A stretch of DNA of 24,828 bases from Bacillota bacterium (GTDB lineage Bacteria; Bacillota; Clostridia; Oscillospirales; Ruminococcaceae), in contig JAEWZG010000064.1 of NCBI GenBank assembly GCA_023395435.1, positions 1 through 24,828 on the forward strand. The letters are read 5' to 3'. A program made the translations under genes and the position numbers. This document shows positions 11,775 through 20,358 of this stretch, piece after piece. Numbering within the stretch: position 1 is the stretch's first letter; the number at the start of each line of letters is the position of its first letter. Below the pieces are notes generated by a model, which saw nothing but the letters and a program-made list of their open reading frames with translations, was not told the origin of the DNA and did not search any database.

Positions 11775-14033
11775 TTATATTGACTGGACTTCAAGCTCTT
11801 CATTTGCTGTTAGGGCAATTGCTGTGATAGGATCCTTGCTGTCAATAACTAAAGAAGCGACCTTATCTTCTACTTCTTTTCTAATAACTTTTCGGATATC
11901 TCTTGCGCCAAATTTCTGTCCATATGATTTGTCAGCAATCTTTTCAAGAGCTTTATCATCATATTTAAATGTAATGTTCTTTTCTGCGAGAGGTTCTTTC
12001 ATTTCATCAAGCATCAATCCAGCAATTTTTGCGTAACTTTCTTTTGATAGTGGTTTAAAAACAACAATTTCATCGATACGACTCAAAAATTCAGGCCTTA
12101 GGAAATCTGAAAGACCTTTCATTGCTTTTTCCTTTGAAATATCATTTTCTGACTTGTTGAAACCTACTCCGATGTTCTTATCAATAGAACCAGCATTAGA
12201 TGTCATAACAATTACTGTATTTTCAAAAGAAACGCTTCTACCCTGTGCATCGTTTACCTTTCCTTCATCAAGAATCTGGAGAAGGATATTCATAATATCA
12301 GGGTGAGCTTTCTCAATTTCGTCAAACAGAACAACAGAATAAGGCTTTCGACGGACTTTTTCTGTAAGCTGACCAGCCTCATCGTAGCCGACATATCCAG
12401 GAGGTGAACCAATAAGACGTGATACTGCATGCTTTTCCATATACTCGGACATATCAAGACGTATAAGTGGCTCGGTTGTGTCAAAAAGCTCAGATGCTAA
12501 GACTTTTACAAGCTCTGTCTTTCCAACGCCAGTTGGTCCGACAAAAATGAATGATGCAGGACGACGATGCTTTGCGAGTTGAACTCTTGTTCTTCTGATA
12601 GCCTTATTAACAAGTTCAACTGCTTCGTCCTGTCCTATTATCTTTGATTTTAATACAGCTTCAAGGTTACGGATTTTATTAAATTCTGTTTCAATAATTT
12701 TTGATGCAGGGATACCTGTCCAGAGTTCAATTACTTTAGAAAGGTCATCCTCGGAAACATTTATATTTTTTATATTTTCTTCAATATCAACAAGACGTGC
12801 CTTGATTCTGCTAATTTCAGCTTTGATTGAAGCAAGAATTTCATAATCCGGCTCATCTTTTTCTTCCATTGTTTTTTCAAGATTAAGCTGTTTCTTTAAG
12901 TCGTCATTAAGCTTTTCATATTCACCAAGTTCAGGGCTCCTGATACTTGCGGAAGCACAAGCTTCATCAAGAAGGTCAATTGCTTTATCTGGGAGAAATC
13001 TGTCATTAATATATCTTTCTGATAATATTGCACACATTCTTAAGTTTGCATCACTTATATGAACCTTATGGTGCATTTCATAATATTTCTTTATTCCCTT
13101 GAGGACTGTTATTGTGTCCTCAATAGAAGGTTCTGTTATAGTAACGGGTTGGAATCGCCTTTCAAGAGCACTGTCTTTTTCAATATATTTTCTGTATTCT
13201 TTAAAGGTTGTAGCTCCGATTACCTGCACTTCACCACGTGATAAAGCTGGTTTTAGAATGTTAGCTGCATTCATTGAACCTTCACTATCACCTGTGCCAA
13301 CAAGATTGTGAACCTCATCAATAAATAAGATGACATTTCCCTCAGCTTTTACCTCATCAACAAGTCCCTTTACACGGCTTTCAAACTGACCACGGAATTG
13401 TGTTCCTGCAACAAGTGCAGTAAGGTCGAGAAGATAAACCTGTTTATCTGCAAGATGAAATGGAACTTCACCAGCAATAATTTTCTGTGCAATTCCTTCT
13501 GCAATGGCAGTTTTACCGACACCAGGTTCACCAATAAGACATGGGTTATTTTTTTGTCTTCTTGAGAGAATTTGAATGACGCGTGATATTTCCTTATCAC
13601 GACCAATTATATTATCAAGCTTGCCCTCCAATGCCTTTTGTGTAAGGTTAGTGCAATAGGAAGTAAGGAATTTCAGCTTTTTTTCTTTTGATTTTTTATC
13701 CTTATCCTTCTTTGTTCCCTTTTCGGTATTGTCCGATTCGAGATTTTCAGAAGGGAAAGAACTACCGCCGAATAAATTGCTTAGGAATGAAGGCATCATT
13801 GTTTCAGCTCCGCCAAGCTCAAAGGAATCACCATCAGTAATATCCATAAGCTGATCAGAAAACATTTCAAGATCTTCATCTGTTATACCCATCTGCTTCA
13901 TATAATCATTTACCTGTGGGAGCCCAAGCTCCTTTGCGCAGACAAGACATAGTCCTTCATTTTTCTTTTCTTCACCTTGCATAGCTGTTATAAAAACTAC
14001 TGCCGGGCGTTTCTTACATCTGGTACAAATCAT
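11775..14033 (-). CDS. clpE: Clp-type AAA+ unfoldase with N-terminal zinc finger (ClpE-like)
   Basis: This hexameric ATPase unfolds proteins for degradation by ClpP. The 752 residues begin with a zinc finger C3-x2-C6-x22-C29-x2-C32, the spacing described for ClpE, in place of the double Clp N-domain of ClpC. A charged Lys/Asp/Ser linker (about 100-120) follows. D1 has Walker A G-E-P-G-V-G-K-T (168-175) and Walker B L-F-I-D-E (236-240). A UVR-like coiled middle segment is near 390-425. D2 has G-P-T-G-V-G-K-T (499-506) and V-V-L-F-D-E (567-572). V-G-F at 623-625 is the likely ClpP-docking loop. The ribosome site is GGAGGA. No CtsR heat-shock operator was seen in the 42 bases upstream. It is the last gene of the long train. 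Confidence 0.9.
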   Translation of the reverse strand: MICTRCKKRPAVVFITAMQGEEKKNEGLCLVCAKELGLPQVNDYMKQMGITDEDLEMFSDQLMDITDGDSFELGGAETMMPSFLSNLFGGSSFPSENLESDNTEKGTKKDKDKKSKEKKLKFLTSYCTNLTQKALEGKLDNIIGRDKEISRVIQILSRRQKNNPCLIGEPGVGKTAIAEGIAQKIIAGEVPFHLADKQVYLLDLTALVAGTQFRGQFESRVKGLVDEVKAEGNVILFIDEVHNLVGTGDSEGSMNAANILKPALSRGEVQVIGATTFKEYRKYIEKDSALERRFQPVTITEPSIEDTITVLKGIKKYYEMHHKVHISDANLRMCAILSERYINDRFLPDKAIDLLDEACASASIRSPELGEYEKLNDDLKKQLNLEKTMEEKDEPDYEILASIKAEISRIKARLVDIEENIKNINVSEDDLSKVIELWTGIPASKIIETEFNKIRNLEAVLKSKIIGQDEAVELVNKAIRRTRVQLAKHRRPASFIFVGPTGVGKTELVKVLASELFDTTEPLIRLDMSEYMEKHAVSRLIGSPPGYVGYDEAGQLTEKVRRKPYSVVLFDEIEKAHPDIMNILLQILDEGKVNDAQGRSVSFENTVIVMTSNAGSIDKNIGVGFNKSENDISKEKAMKGLSDFLRPEFLSRIDEIVVFKPLSKESYAKIAGLMLDEMKEPLAEKNITFKYDDKALEKIADKSYGQKFGARDIRKVIRKEVEDKVASLVIDSKDPITAIALTANEELEVQSI

Positions 14034-14075
14034 AGTTCCTCCAAAATTTTAATCAAGCCTTTAAATATTTGATTT

Positions 14076-14972
14076 TTACTTGAAAAGCTTGATATCATAA
14101 ATATGCTTAAATATATATGTTTCCTCGATAGTATCTGTATTAAACACTAAAATTTGATTATTTGTGAGTGATACAAGTAGTTTTATTACAAGTACAGCAA
14201 CTATAATTATAATTGCACCCTGAGCAAAACCGAGTGCTCCACCCAAAAAAGTATTCAATGGCCCCACAAGAGGCACCATATTCATCGATTTTGATAAAAC
14301 TGTCGAAACAAATCTTACAACAAACATTAATAATGAAAATGCGATAATGAAAACTATTATTTTAATTATCGTTAATACAAATGGCTCAACGACAATCTCC
14401 GTCAGTTCCTTTGCACCCTTTTCCTTTGAAGGATTATTGAGTGCTTTAATAATATTATTGATTGAGTTCTTACTATTATCAAGATATTTTTTTACTTCGT
14501 TGTAAACGCTGTCAGGCACCTTATCTTTTATTGAATCAAGTACAACATTTTTTGAAAATACATCATTAAAATTACTTTCAAGGGATGAATTAGGTAATGT
14601 TGGATCCTTCTGCTTTGCAAAATCGGCAAAATTCTTTGCAATATCTCCATCTTTTTCAATAAGAGTCTGAATTTCATCATCTGAAATAGTAATATTGATA
14701 TTTTGTGCTTTAAATGCCGACTTAATCTCTGATATTATGTTAATGTTGTCAATTCTTTTTTCGACAACTTTTTCTACCCTTGGCTGAACTAATTTTTCAT
14801 ATACAATCGGTGATAATGCACTTGTTATCAAAAATCCACCAACCATTGATACAACATAACCAATAAGTAATATTATTGATTTTACGAATCCTTTTCTTCC
14901 TCCGTTATAGATACATATTAAGAGTACACATATTAATGCAACATCAAAAAACCAAGCAAATTTTTCTCCCAT
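14076..14972 (-). CDS. CvpA-like membrane protein
   Basis: This integral membrane protein of 298 residues has two N-terminal hydrophobic segments (about 9-27 and 32-55), containing the CvpA-family stretch Y-N-G-G-R-K-G-F-V-K-S-I. Two or more C-terminal segments (about 200-225 and 235-272) have G-P-L-N-T-F-L-G-G-A-L-G-F-A-Q-G-A, also typical. Between them lies a charged, probably extracytoplasmic region of about 140 residues. The CvpA family was named for colicin V production but its biochemical role is unclear. A clear AAAGGAGG precedes the start. It is longer than the minimal family members (about 160-180 residues) because of the middle insert. Confidence 0.8.
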   Translation of the reverse strand: MGEKFAWFFDVALICVLLICIYNGGRKGFVKSIILLIGYVVSMVGGFLITSALSPIVYEKLVQPRVEKVVEKRIDNINIISEIKSAFKAQNINITISDDEIQTLIEKDGDIAKNFADFAKQKDPTLPNSSLESNFNDVFSKNVVLDSIKDKVPDSVYNEVKKYLDNSKNSINNIIKALNNPSKEKGAKELTEIVVEPFVLTIIKIIVFIIAFSLLMFVVRFVSTVLSKSMNMVPLVGPLNTFLGGALGFAQGAIIIIVAVLVIKLLVSLTNNQILVFNTDTIEETYIFKHIYDIKLFK

Positions 14973-14992
14973 TGTCTTTTCCTCCTTTTAGT

Positions 14993-16144
14993 CTAGAGCT
15001 TAATAATATCTATCTTCTGTGAGCCGAGAAGATACATATGCTCATCGATTATCGCGAAGTCAGTGTAATATTCCCCAAGATCTTTTTTTGTTATCAGCTT
15101 ACCGTCTGAAGAGTATACTTCGAGGGTTTTGTTGCATAGAATATATATTTTATTGCTATGAATATGTATTTTCTTATATTCATCATTTATTTTTATTGAT
15201 TTCTGATTATTTGATTTATCAAAAACCACACATTCAGTCATTCTGCGCTGTGAATTCTGTAGTATTAATGCTGTCATATTGTCAGAAACAGCATAGTCAA
15301 TAAGCTGGCTTGGATATACATAGGAGTATTTGATAGCACCTGTTGGTAACATAACGTCATATTGTACATCACCGATAAGAACAATATTTCCGCTGCTGTT
15401 GAGTGCTGAATGAAGAACAAGATTTACTACAGGATCGCTAATCCATTGTTCTTTGTCTTTCTTGAAGTTAAAAGAATATTGCTTTGTAACAAACTGACCG
15501 CCTTTTGCGGACATTGTCGAAACATAACATCCTTTACTATTCTTACTGAAAGTTATGTCAAGAATTTTCTGATTGAGAGATGAGAAGAATACCTTTTTAC
15601 CCTTTGAATCAAAAACTGTCATTTCACAGGCATTGACATCTGAGCTTGTTACTACTGCAAGATAGCCATTATATCCAAGTTTTGCATATATGATTTTTTC
15701 AGAAAACTTTTTTGTATAAACTTTGTCGCTTCGGCTTTCAACCATTAAATTTGAACCACCCATATCGTATATGAGCATTCTTTCATCAAAGATTTTAATA
15801 ATTGGCGTAGTCATGGTATGTTGAGTTGTTCTTGCAACTTTGCCATCCCTGTCATAAACAGTATACTTTGTATCAGTCAAAAGTACAAGTTTATCTTTAA
15901 AGCTGTATAACTTATACTCCGAACTTGAGCCAGTTTTTATAGGGAAATTCTTTGAAAAATCTTCTTTTGTAATAATATGCTGAATTTTATATACTATTCC
16001 GTCGAATACAGGCAGCCACTTATCCTTTGTAATATATCCTGTAAAAAAGACAAGAACAAGGCACAAGACTATTATTATTTTTTTAACAAGACTTTTTCGT
16101 TTCTTTTTCTTCCTTAACTGACGAAGGTCATTCGTAGTTGCCAT
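14993..16144 (-). CDS. DUF5711-like membrane-anchored beta-propeller protein
   Basis: This 383-residue protein of unknown function has a very basic N-terminus (R-K-K-K-K-R-K), one transmembrane segment (about 22-40, I-I-I-V-L-C-L-V-L-V-F-F), the segment D-K-W-L-P-V-F-D-G-I, and then an extracytoplasmic domain of repeated four-strand units (for example Y-T-V-Y-D-R-D-G-K-V and M-T-V-F-D-S-K-G-K-K-V). This looks like a WD40/PQQ-type propeller and matches the DUF5711 layout common in Ruminococcaceae. The start is placed at 16144 because AGAGGTG precedes it; an ATG at 16165 has no ribosome site and overlaps truA. It sits between truA and the CvpA-like gene. Confidence 0.75.
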   Translation of the reverse strand: MATTNDLRQLRKKKKRKSLVKKIIIVLCLVLVFFTGYITKDKWLPVFDGIVYKIQHIITKEDFSKNFPIKTGSSSEYKLYSFKDKLVLLTDTKYTVYDRDGKVARTTQHTMTTPIIKIFDERMLIYDMGGSNLMVESRSDKVYTKKFSEKIIYAKLGYNGYLAVVTSSDVNACEMTVFDSKGKKVFFSSLNQKILDITFSKNSKGCYVSTMSAKGGQFVTKQYSFNFKKDKEQWISDPVVNLVLHSALNSSGNIVLIGDVQYDVMLPTGAIKYSYVYPSQLIDYAVSDNMTALILQNSQRRMTECVVFDKSNNQKSIKINDEYKKIHIHSNKIYILCNKTLEVYSSDGKLITKKDLGEYYTDFAIIDEHMYLLGSQKIDIIKL

Positions 16145-16157
16145 TTTACACCTCTTG

Positions 16158-16901
16158 TCATACATTGTCGTAGAATACTCTATTCAGATACAGACCACAA
16201 GCTGGAGCAGTCTTGCCAGCTAACTTTCTGTCCTTCCCTTCAAGAATCTGAGAAATCTGTGACGGCCTTATCTTACCTTCATTCACAAATATAAGAGTAC
16301 CAACAATTATTCTAACCATGTTATATAAAAAACCATCACCCGATACAATCAGAATAACAAGGTCACCATTTCGGGTAATATTAATGCTGTGAATTGTTCT
16401 TACTGTATTGATACTTGATGAGCCTGATGAACATAGACTTTTAAAGTCATGCGTTCCTGTAAAATTCTGTGCTGCATCATTTAAAAGTTTTTCATCAATA
16501 TGCCTTGAATATCTAAAAGCCCTGTCTTTTAAAAATGGATCCTTAATACTACTATTATGAATAAGATATTTATATTCCTTACCCTTGCAATGATACCTTG
16601 CATGAAAGCCCATGTCAACTTCTTCACAGGACATTAAAGACATATCATCGGGCAAAAGGCTGTTGAGTGAGCGAACAAGTCCGTGCGGAGTGATAGAGTT
16701 GTTATGAAGAAAGTTAAAGCAGTATTCATTGGCGTGAACACCAGTATCTGTCCTTGAGCAACCATATATAATAGTTTTCTCACCTATGATTGACGCAATG
16801 GTTTCTTCAATAACCTGCTGAATAGCAAGTGCGTTTTCTTGCCTCTGAAAGCCATGATATGCTGTTCCGTCATAAGACATCATTACCTTGAAATTCCGCA
16901 T
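16158..16901 (-). CDS. truA: tRNA pseudouridine synthase TruA
   Basis: TruA converts uridines 38-40 of the anticodon stem of tRNAs to pseudouridine. The 247-residue protein has the catalytic Asp52 in C-S-R-T-D-T-G-V-H-A and the N-terminal Y-D-G-T-A-Y-H-G-F-Q-R-Q. The C-terminal part has F-L-Y-N-M-V-R-I-I-V-G-T, as expected. The start has AAGGCGGA a few bases upstream. It lies 12 bases after ecfT, the common Firmicute order ecfA1-ecfA2-ecfT-truA. Confidence 0.97.
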   Translation of the reverse strand: MRNFKVMMSYDGTAYHGFQRQENALAIQQVIEETIASIIGEKTIIYGCSRTDTGVHANEYCFNFLHNNSITPHGLVRSLNSLLPDDMSLMSCEEVDMGFHARYHCKGKEYKYLIHNSSIKDPFLKDRAFRYSRHIDEKLLNDAAQNFTGTHDFKSLCSSGSSSINTVRTIHSINITRNGDLVILIVSGDGFLYNMVRIIVGTLIFVNEGKIRPSQISQILEGKDRKLAGKTAPACGLYLNRVFYDNV

Positions 16902-16913
16902 ACTATCCGCCTT

Positions 16914-17717
16914 TTAAAATAATATGTTTGCTGTTATTACAAGCCCAAAATATATAAGTGTTATCACAAAAGCGATATAATCACGAGGTGCTGTTTTAAG
17001 CTGTTTTAATCTTGTTCTCCCCTCGCCACCACGATAGCAACGACATTCCATGGCAAGTGCAAGTTCCTCTGCTCTTCTGAAAGCTGATACAAACAAAGGA
17101 ATAAGAATAGGTATAAGCGCCTTTGCTCTTTTCATAAGCCCGCCCGATTCAATATCGGCACCACGGGCCTTCTGCGCTGCCATAATCTTGTCGGTTTCCT
17201 CAATAAGAGTAGGAATAAATCGCAGTGCTATTGTCATCATCATTGCAAGCTCATGGACAGGAACTTTGATTTTCTTGAGCGGTGAAAGTAATCTTTCGAT
17301 TGCATCAGTTAATGTTATTGGTGAGGTTGTATATGTCAAGAGAGATGTTCCCGCAATAAGACATATAATTCTTATAATCATAAAAACTGTTGTTCTTACG
17401 CCATTCGAAGTGATTTTAAATATCCACCAGTGAACCAACATTTCTCCACCAGTAATAAAAAACAAATTCAGTACCGTTGTGAAAATAATGATTGGAATAA
17501 TTGGCTTTAATCCTTTCAGAACCATTTTCATAGGTATCTGTGATACTGGTATTACTATTATAAGAAATACTACTCCTACGAATAAACCATAAAGGTTACT
17601 TGCCGTAAAAAGCAATGCAATGTAAAGTGCTGTAAGAATGATTTTCATTCTTGGGTCAAGCTTATGGACGACTGATTTTCCAGGAAAAAACTGCCCAATT
17701 GTTATATCTTTAAGCAT
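16914..17717 (-). CDS. ecfT: ECF transporter T component EcfT
   Basis: EcfT is the membrane scaffold that joins the two ATPases to exchangeable substrate-binding S proteins for vitamins or metals. The 267-residue protein has about five to six hydrophobic segments and the two cytoplasmic coupling motifs: K-A-R-G-A-D (Ala184-Arg185-Gly186) and C-R-C-Y-R-G (225-230). The start is put at 17717, where AAGGAGGGG precedes the ATG; the frame is open further to 17765 without support. It overlaps the end of ecfA2 by 8 bases. No S component gene is in the window, as expected for a shared (group II) module. Confidence 0.95.
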   Translation of the reverse strand: MLKDITIGQFFPGKSVVHKLDPRMKIILTALYIALLFTASNLYGLFVGVVFLIIVIPVSQIPMKMVLKGLKPIIPIIIFTTVLNLFFITGGEMLVHWWIFKITSNGVRTTVFMIIRIICLIAGTSLLTYTTSPITLTDAIERLLSPLKKIKVPVHELAMMMTIALRFIPTLIEETDKIMAAQKARGADIESGGLMKRAKALIPILIPLFVSAFRRAEELALAMECRCYRGGEGRTRLKQLKTAPRDYIAFVITLIYFGLVITANILF

Positions 17718-18579
17718 TAGTTCCCCTCCTTTTTGCAAGAAGCTCGAGGAGAAGTTTCTTCCCATATTCTACTGTATAAACATCATCCTGTATATCAATT
17801 CCTGCTTGCTTGAGGCGATTGAAAACTCTTGTGATCTGTGGAACAGAAAGCCCCATTTTTGAGATTTCATCGGCTCTTTTAAATACATTAACCGTATCAT
17901 CATAGCAGAAAAGCTTTGCTTTATTCATTACAAGAATTTTCTTGACTGTTTTTGCAACATCCTCCATACTATGTGAAACAAGCAGAACGGTATTTCCTTT
18001 TTCTTTATGGTATTCTTTTATCTGACCTAAAATTTTATCCCTTCCCTTTGGGTCAAGACCAGCAGTAGGCTCATCGAGAATCAGAATTTTAGGCTCCATT
18101 GCCATTACACCAGCAATAGCAACACGTCTTTTTTGTCCGCCTGATAAATCAAACGGAGATTTATCTAAGGTTTCATCCTTTAAGCCAACCAAACGTGCAG
18201 TTTCACGAACACGCTTGTCAATTTCATCATCAGATAAGCCCATGTTCTTAGGACCAAAAGCGATATCCTTATAAACAGTTTCCTCAAAAAGCTGATATTC
18301 AGGATACTGAAAAACAAGTCCGACCTTAAAACGTGTTTGTCTTAACTTTGACTTGTCAACCCATAAATCTTCACCATCTATAAAAATCTTACCTAATGTT
18401 GGTTTAAGAAGTCCGTTAAAATGCTGAATTAAAGTCGATTTGCCAGAACCAGTATGACCGATTACACCGACAAACTCGCCCTCTTCAATTTCTATATTAA
18501 CTTTGTCGACCGCAGTTTTCTTGAAAGGCGTTCCTTCGCCGTAAACATAGGTCAGATCTTCAGTTTTAATCACTGCCAA
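17710..18579 (-). CDS. ecfA2: ECF transporter ATPase EcfA2, TTG start
   Basis: This is the second ATPase of the ECF module, 289 residues. Walker A is G-H-T-G-S-G-K-S-T (41-49), Q-loop F-Q-Y-P-E-Y-Q-L-F-E, signature L-S-G-G-Q-K-R-R (145-152) and Walker B I-L-I-L-D-E. The phrase Q-Y-P-E-Y-Q-L and the later C-terminal extension fit EcfA2 rather than EcfA1. The start codon is TTG, supported by GGAGGA six bases upstream; a GTG two codons later is the alternative. It is 31 bases after ecfA1. Confidence 0.95.
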   Translation of the reverse strand: MAVIKTEDLTYVYGEGTPFKKTAVDKVNIEIEEGEFVGVIGHTGSGKSTLIQHFNGLLKPTLGKIFIDGEDLWVDKSKLRQTRFKVGLVFQYPEYQLFEETVYKDIAFGPKNMGLSDDEIDKRVRETARLVGLKDETLDKSPFDLSGGQKRRVAIAGVMAMEPKILILDEPTAGLDPKGRDKILGQIKEYHKEKGNTVLLVSHSMEDVAKTVKKILVMNKAKLFCYDDTVNVFKRADEISKMGLSVPQITRVFNRLKQAGIDIQDDVYTVEYGKKLLLELLAKRRGTNA

Positions 18580-18610
18580 AATAAATCCTCCGATTTTGAT
18601 TAATTACCTC

Positions 18611-19465
18611 TTATTGCTTCAGCAAGGTAATCAATGTATCCACACATTCGTCCTCACTGATAATTTCCGTACTGATGTCAAGTCCGTTCTGCTGAAGTCC
18701 AAAGCATAGTTCGGTTACCTGCGGGACATCAAGTCCAACGCTTTTAAGCTTTTCCACCTGTGAGAAAACCTTTTTTGGAACATCATTATCTATTACACGA
18801 CCGTTATCCATTACTATTATTCTATCAGCCTGCGCAGCCTCGTCCATGTAGTGTGTAATCAGAACAATAGTTGTTCCGAACCTCTTATTAAGATGCTTTA
18901 TAGTCTTTAAAACCTCAGTACGTCCGTAAGGATCAAGCATTGCTGTAGGCTCATCAAGAACAATACAGGTCGGTCGCATTGCGATTACTCCCGCTATGGC
19001 AACTCTCTGCTTCTGTCCGCCTGAAAGTCTGTGTGGAGCGTGATCCTTATATTCATACATGTTAACAGTTTTAAGCGCATCGTCAACACGCTCACGGATT
19101 TCAGCAGGTGGAACTCCAAGATTTTCAAGAGCAAACGCAACATCTTCTTCAACGATAGTTGCTACAATCTGATTATCCGGGTTCTGGAATACCATTCCCA
19201 CGGTCTGACGAATATCAAAAAGCTTATCTTCGTCTTTTGTGTCCATACCATTGACTGTAACTGTTCCGCTTAGTGGAAGTAAAATAGCATTAAAATGCTT
19301 GGCTATAGTTGATTTCCCTGAGCCGTTATGCCCAAGAATTGCAACAAACTCACCTTTATATATATCAAGTGAAACTCCCTCAAGGACATTTTTAGGTACT
19401 TGAATTTCTTCGTCGTCACTCTGATAGCTGAAGTAAACATCTTTCGCTTCAATAATTTTCTCCAT
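18611..19465 (-). CDS. ecfA1: ECF transporter ATPase EcfA1
   Basis: This is the first ATPase of the ECF module, 284 residues. Walker A is G-H-N-G-S-G-K-S-T (45-53), Q-loop F-Q-N-P-D-N-Q-I-V (the EcfA1 form), signature L-S-G-G-Q-K-Q-R (147-154) and Walker B C-I-V-L-D-E-P. It forms an ATPase heterodimer with EcfA2. The start is placed at 19465 (AAAGG eight bases upstream). An ATG at 19525 would add 20 residues that do not belong to the family and would overlap the methyltransferase gene. Confidence 0.95.
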   Translation of the reverse strand: MEKIIEAKDVYFSYQSDDEEIQVPKNVLEGVSLDIYKGEFVAILGHNGSGKSTIAKHFNAILLPLSGTVTVNGMDTKDEDKLFDIRQTVGMVFQNPDNQIVATIVEEDVAFALENLGVPPAEIRERVDDALKTVNMYEYKDHAPHRLSGGQKQRVAIAGVIAMRPTCIVLDEPTAMLDPYGRTEVLKTIKHLNKRFGTTIVLITHYMDEAAQADRIIVMDNGRVIDNDVPKKVFSQVEKLKSVGLDVPQVTELCFGLQQNGLDISTEIISEDECVDTLITLLKQ

Positions 19466-19494
19466 TGAAAGTGCCTTTCTGTAAGAGTTGGCTA

Positions 19495-20358
19495 TTATGC
19501 CTGCCATATTGCAGATGAACCACAAGGCAATGCATAGCCACTTAATTCAACTGGCAATCCTATTTCATCGGCTGTTACTTTTCCACCAAATTTCGAGCCG
19601 AGAATATCGCCAAGAAGATATGCCATAACTGATGGGGAAAGACCTGTTGTATAGCTGTTTAGCAGGAAGAACAACGGTTTATCTGTCATAGCGCCAGCGC
19701 AAAGCTTTACAAGGTCATAGATACTGTCCTCAAGCTTCCACACTTCGCCATTTGGTCCTCTTCCATAAGAAGGCGGATCCATAATAATAGCATCATAAAA
19801 CTTCCCACGCTTGATTTCTCGTGCCACAAACTTTTCACAGTCATCTACTATCCATCTAATAGGACGGTCAGAAAGTGATGAACTTGCTGCGTTTTCTCTT
19901 GCCCAGGCTACCATGCCTTTCGAAGCGTCAACGTGAGTTACATTAGCTCCAGCCTTTGCACAGGCAAGTGTTGCTCCACCTGTATACGCAAAAAGGTTTA
20001 GTACATTGACAGGTCTGCCTGCTTTCTCGATTTTCTCCATCATAAAATCCCAGTTTACTGCCTGTTCAGGGAATAATCCTGTATGCTTAAAACCGGTTGG
20101 CTTAATATTGAACTTTAATCCTTTGTAATCAATCTGCCAGCCTTCAGGAATTTTCTTTTTATATTCCCATGCACCACCGCCCTGATTTGAACGGTGATAA
20201 TGGGCATGAGGAGTATTCCACAAAGGTGATTTGTGTTCACTCTTCCATATAATCTGTGGGTCAGGACGGACAAGTACAATGTCTCCCCATTTTTCAAGCT
20301 TTTCATTATCTGATGTATCAATAATTGAAAAGTCTTTCCAGTTTTCTGCTATTCTCAT
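19495..20358 (-). CDS. Class I SAM-dependent methyltransferase, RlmI-related
   Basis: This 287-residue protein has the Rossmann-like methyltransferase core: motif I N-L-F-A-Y-T-G-G-A-T (121-130), the acidic strand end V-D-A-S (143-146), and motif IV D-P-P-S-Y-G-R-G (194-201). The last is the D-P-P-x form of RNA cytosine or guanine methyltransferases of the RlmI/RlmK group (COG1092). It lacks a PUA domain; its N-terminal about 100 residues instead form a beta-rich part with several Trp and His residues. The substrate is probably rRNA but this cannot be proven from sequence. The start ATG overlaps the glmM stop by 4 bases (ATGA). Confidence 0.85.
   Translation of the reverse strand: MRIAENWKDFSIIDTSDNEKLEKWGDIVLVRPDPQIIWKSEHKSPLWNTPHAHYHRSNQGGGAWEYKKKIPEGWQIDYKGLKFNIKPTGFKHTGLFPEQAVNWDFMMEKIEKAGRPVNVLNLFAYTGGATLACAKAGANVTHVDASKGMVAWARENAASSSLSDRPIRWIVDDCEKFVAREIKRGKFYDAIIMDPPSYGRGPNGEVWKLEDSIYDLVKLCAGAMTDKPLFFLLNSYTTGLSPSVMAYLLGDILGSKFGGKVTADEIGLPVELSGYALPCGSSAIWQA

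Noticed and set aside
14034..14096. TCAAGC and GCTTGA arms around the end of the CvpA-like gene as a possible terminator.
   Set aside because: The arms are short, the loop is near 30 bases and there is no proper T run.
19466..19525. Extended N-terminus of ecfA1 overlapping the methyltransferase gene.
   Set aside because: The extra residues do not fit the ABC ATPase family and the downstream ATG has a ribosome site.
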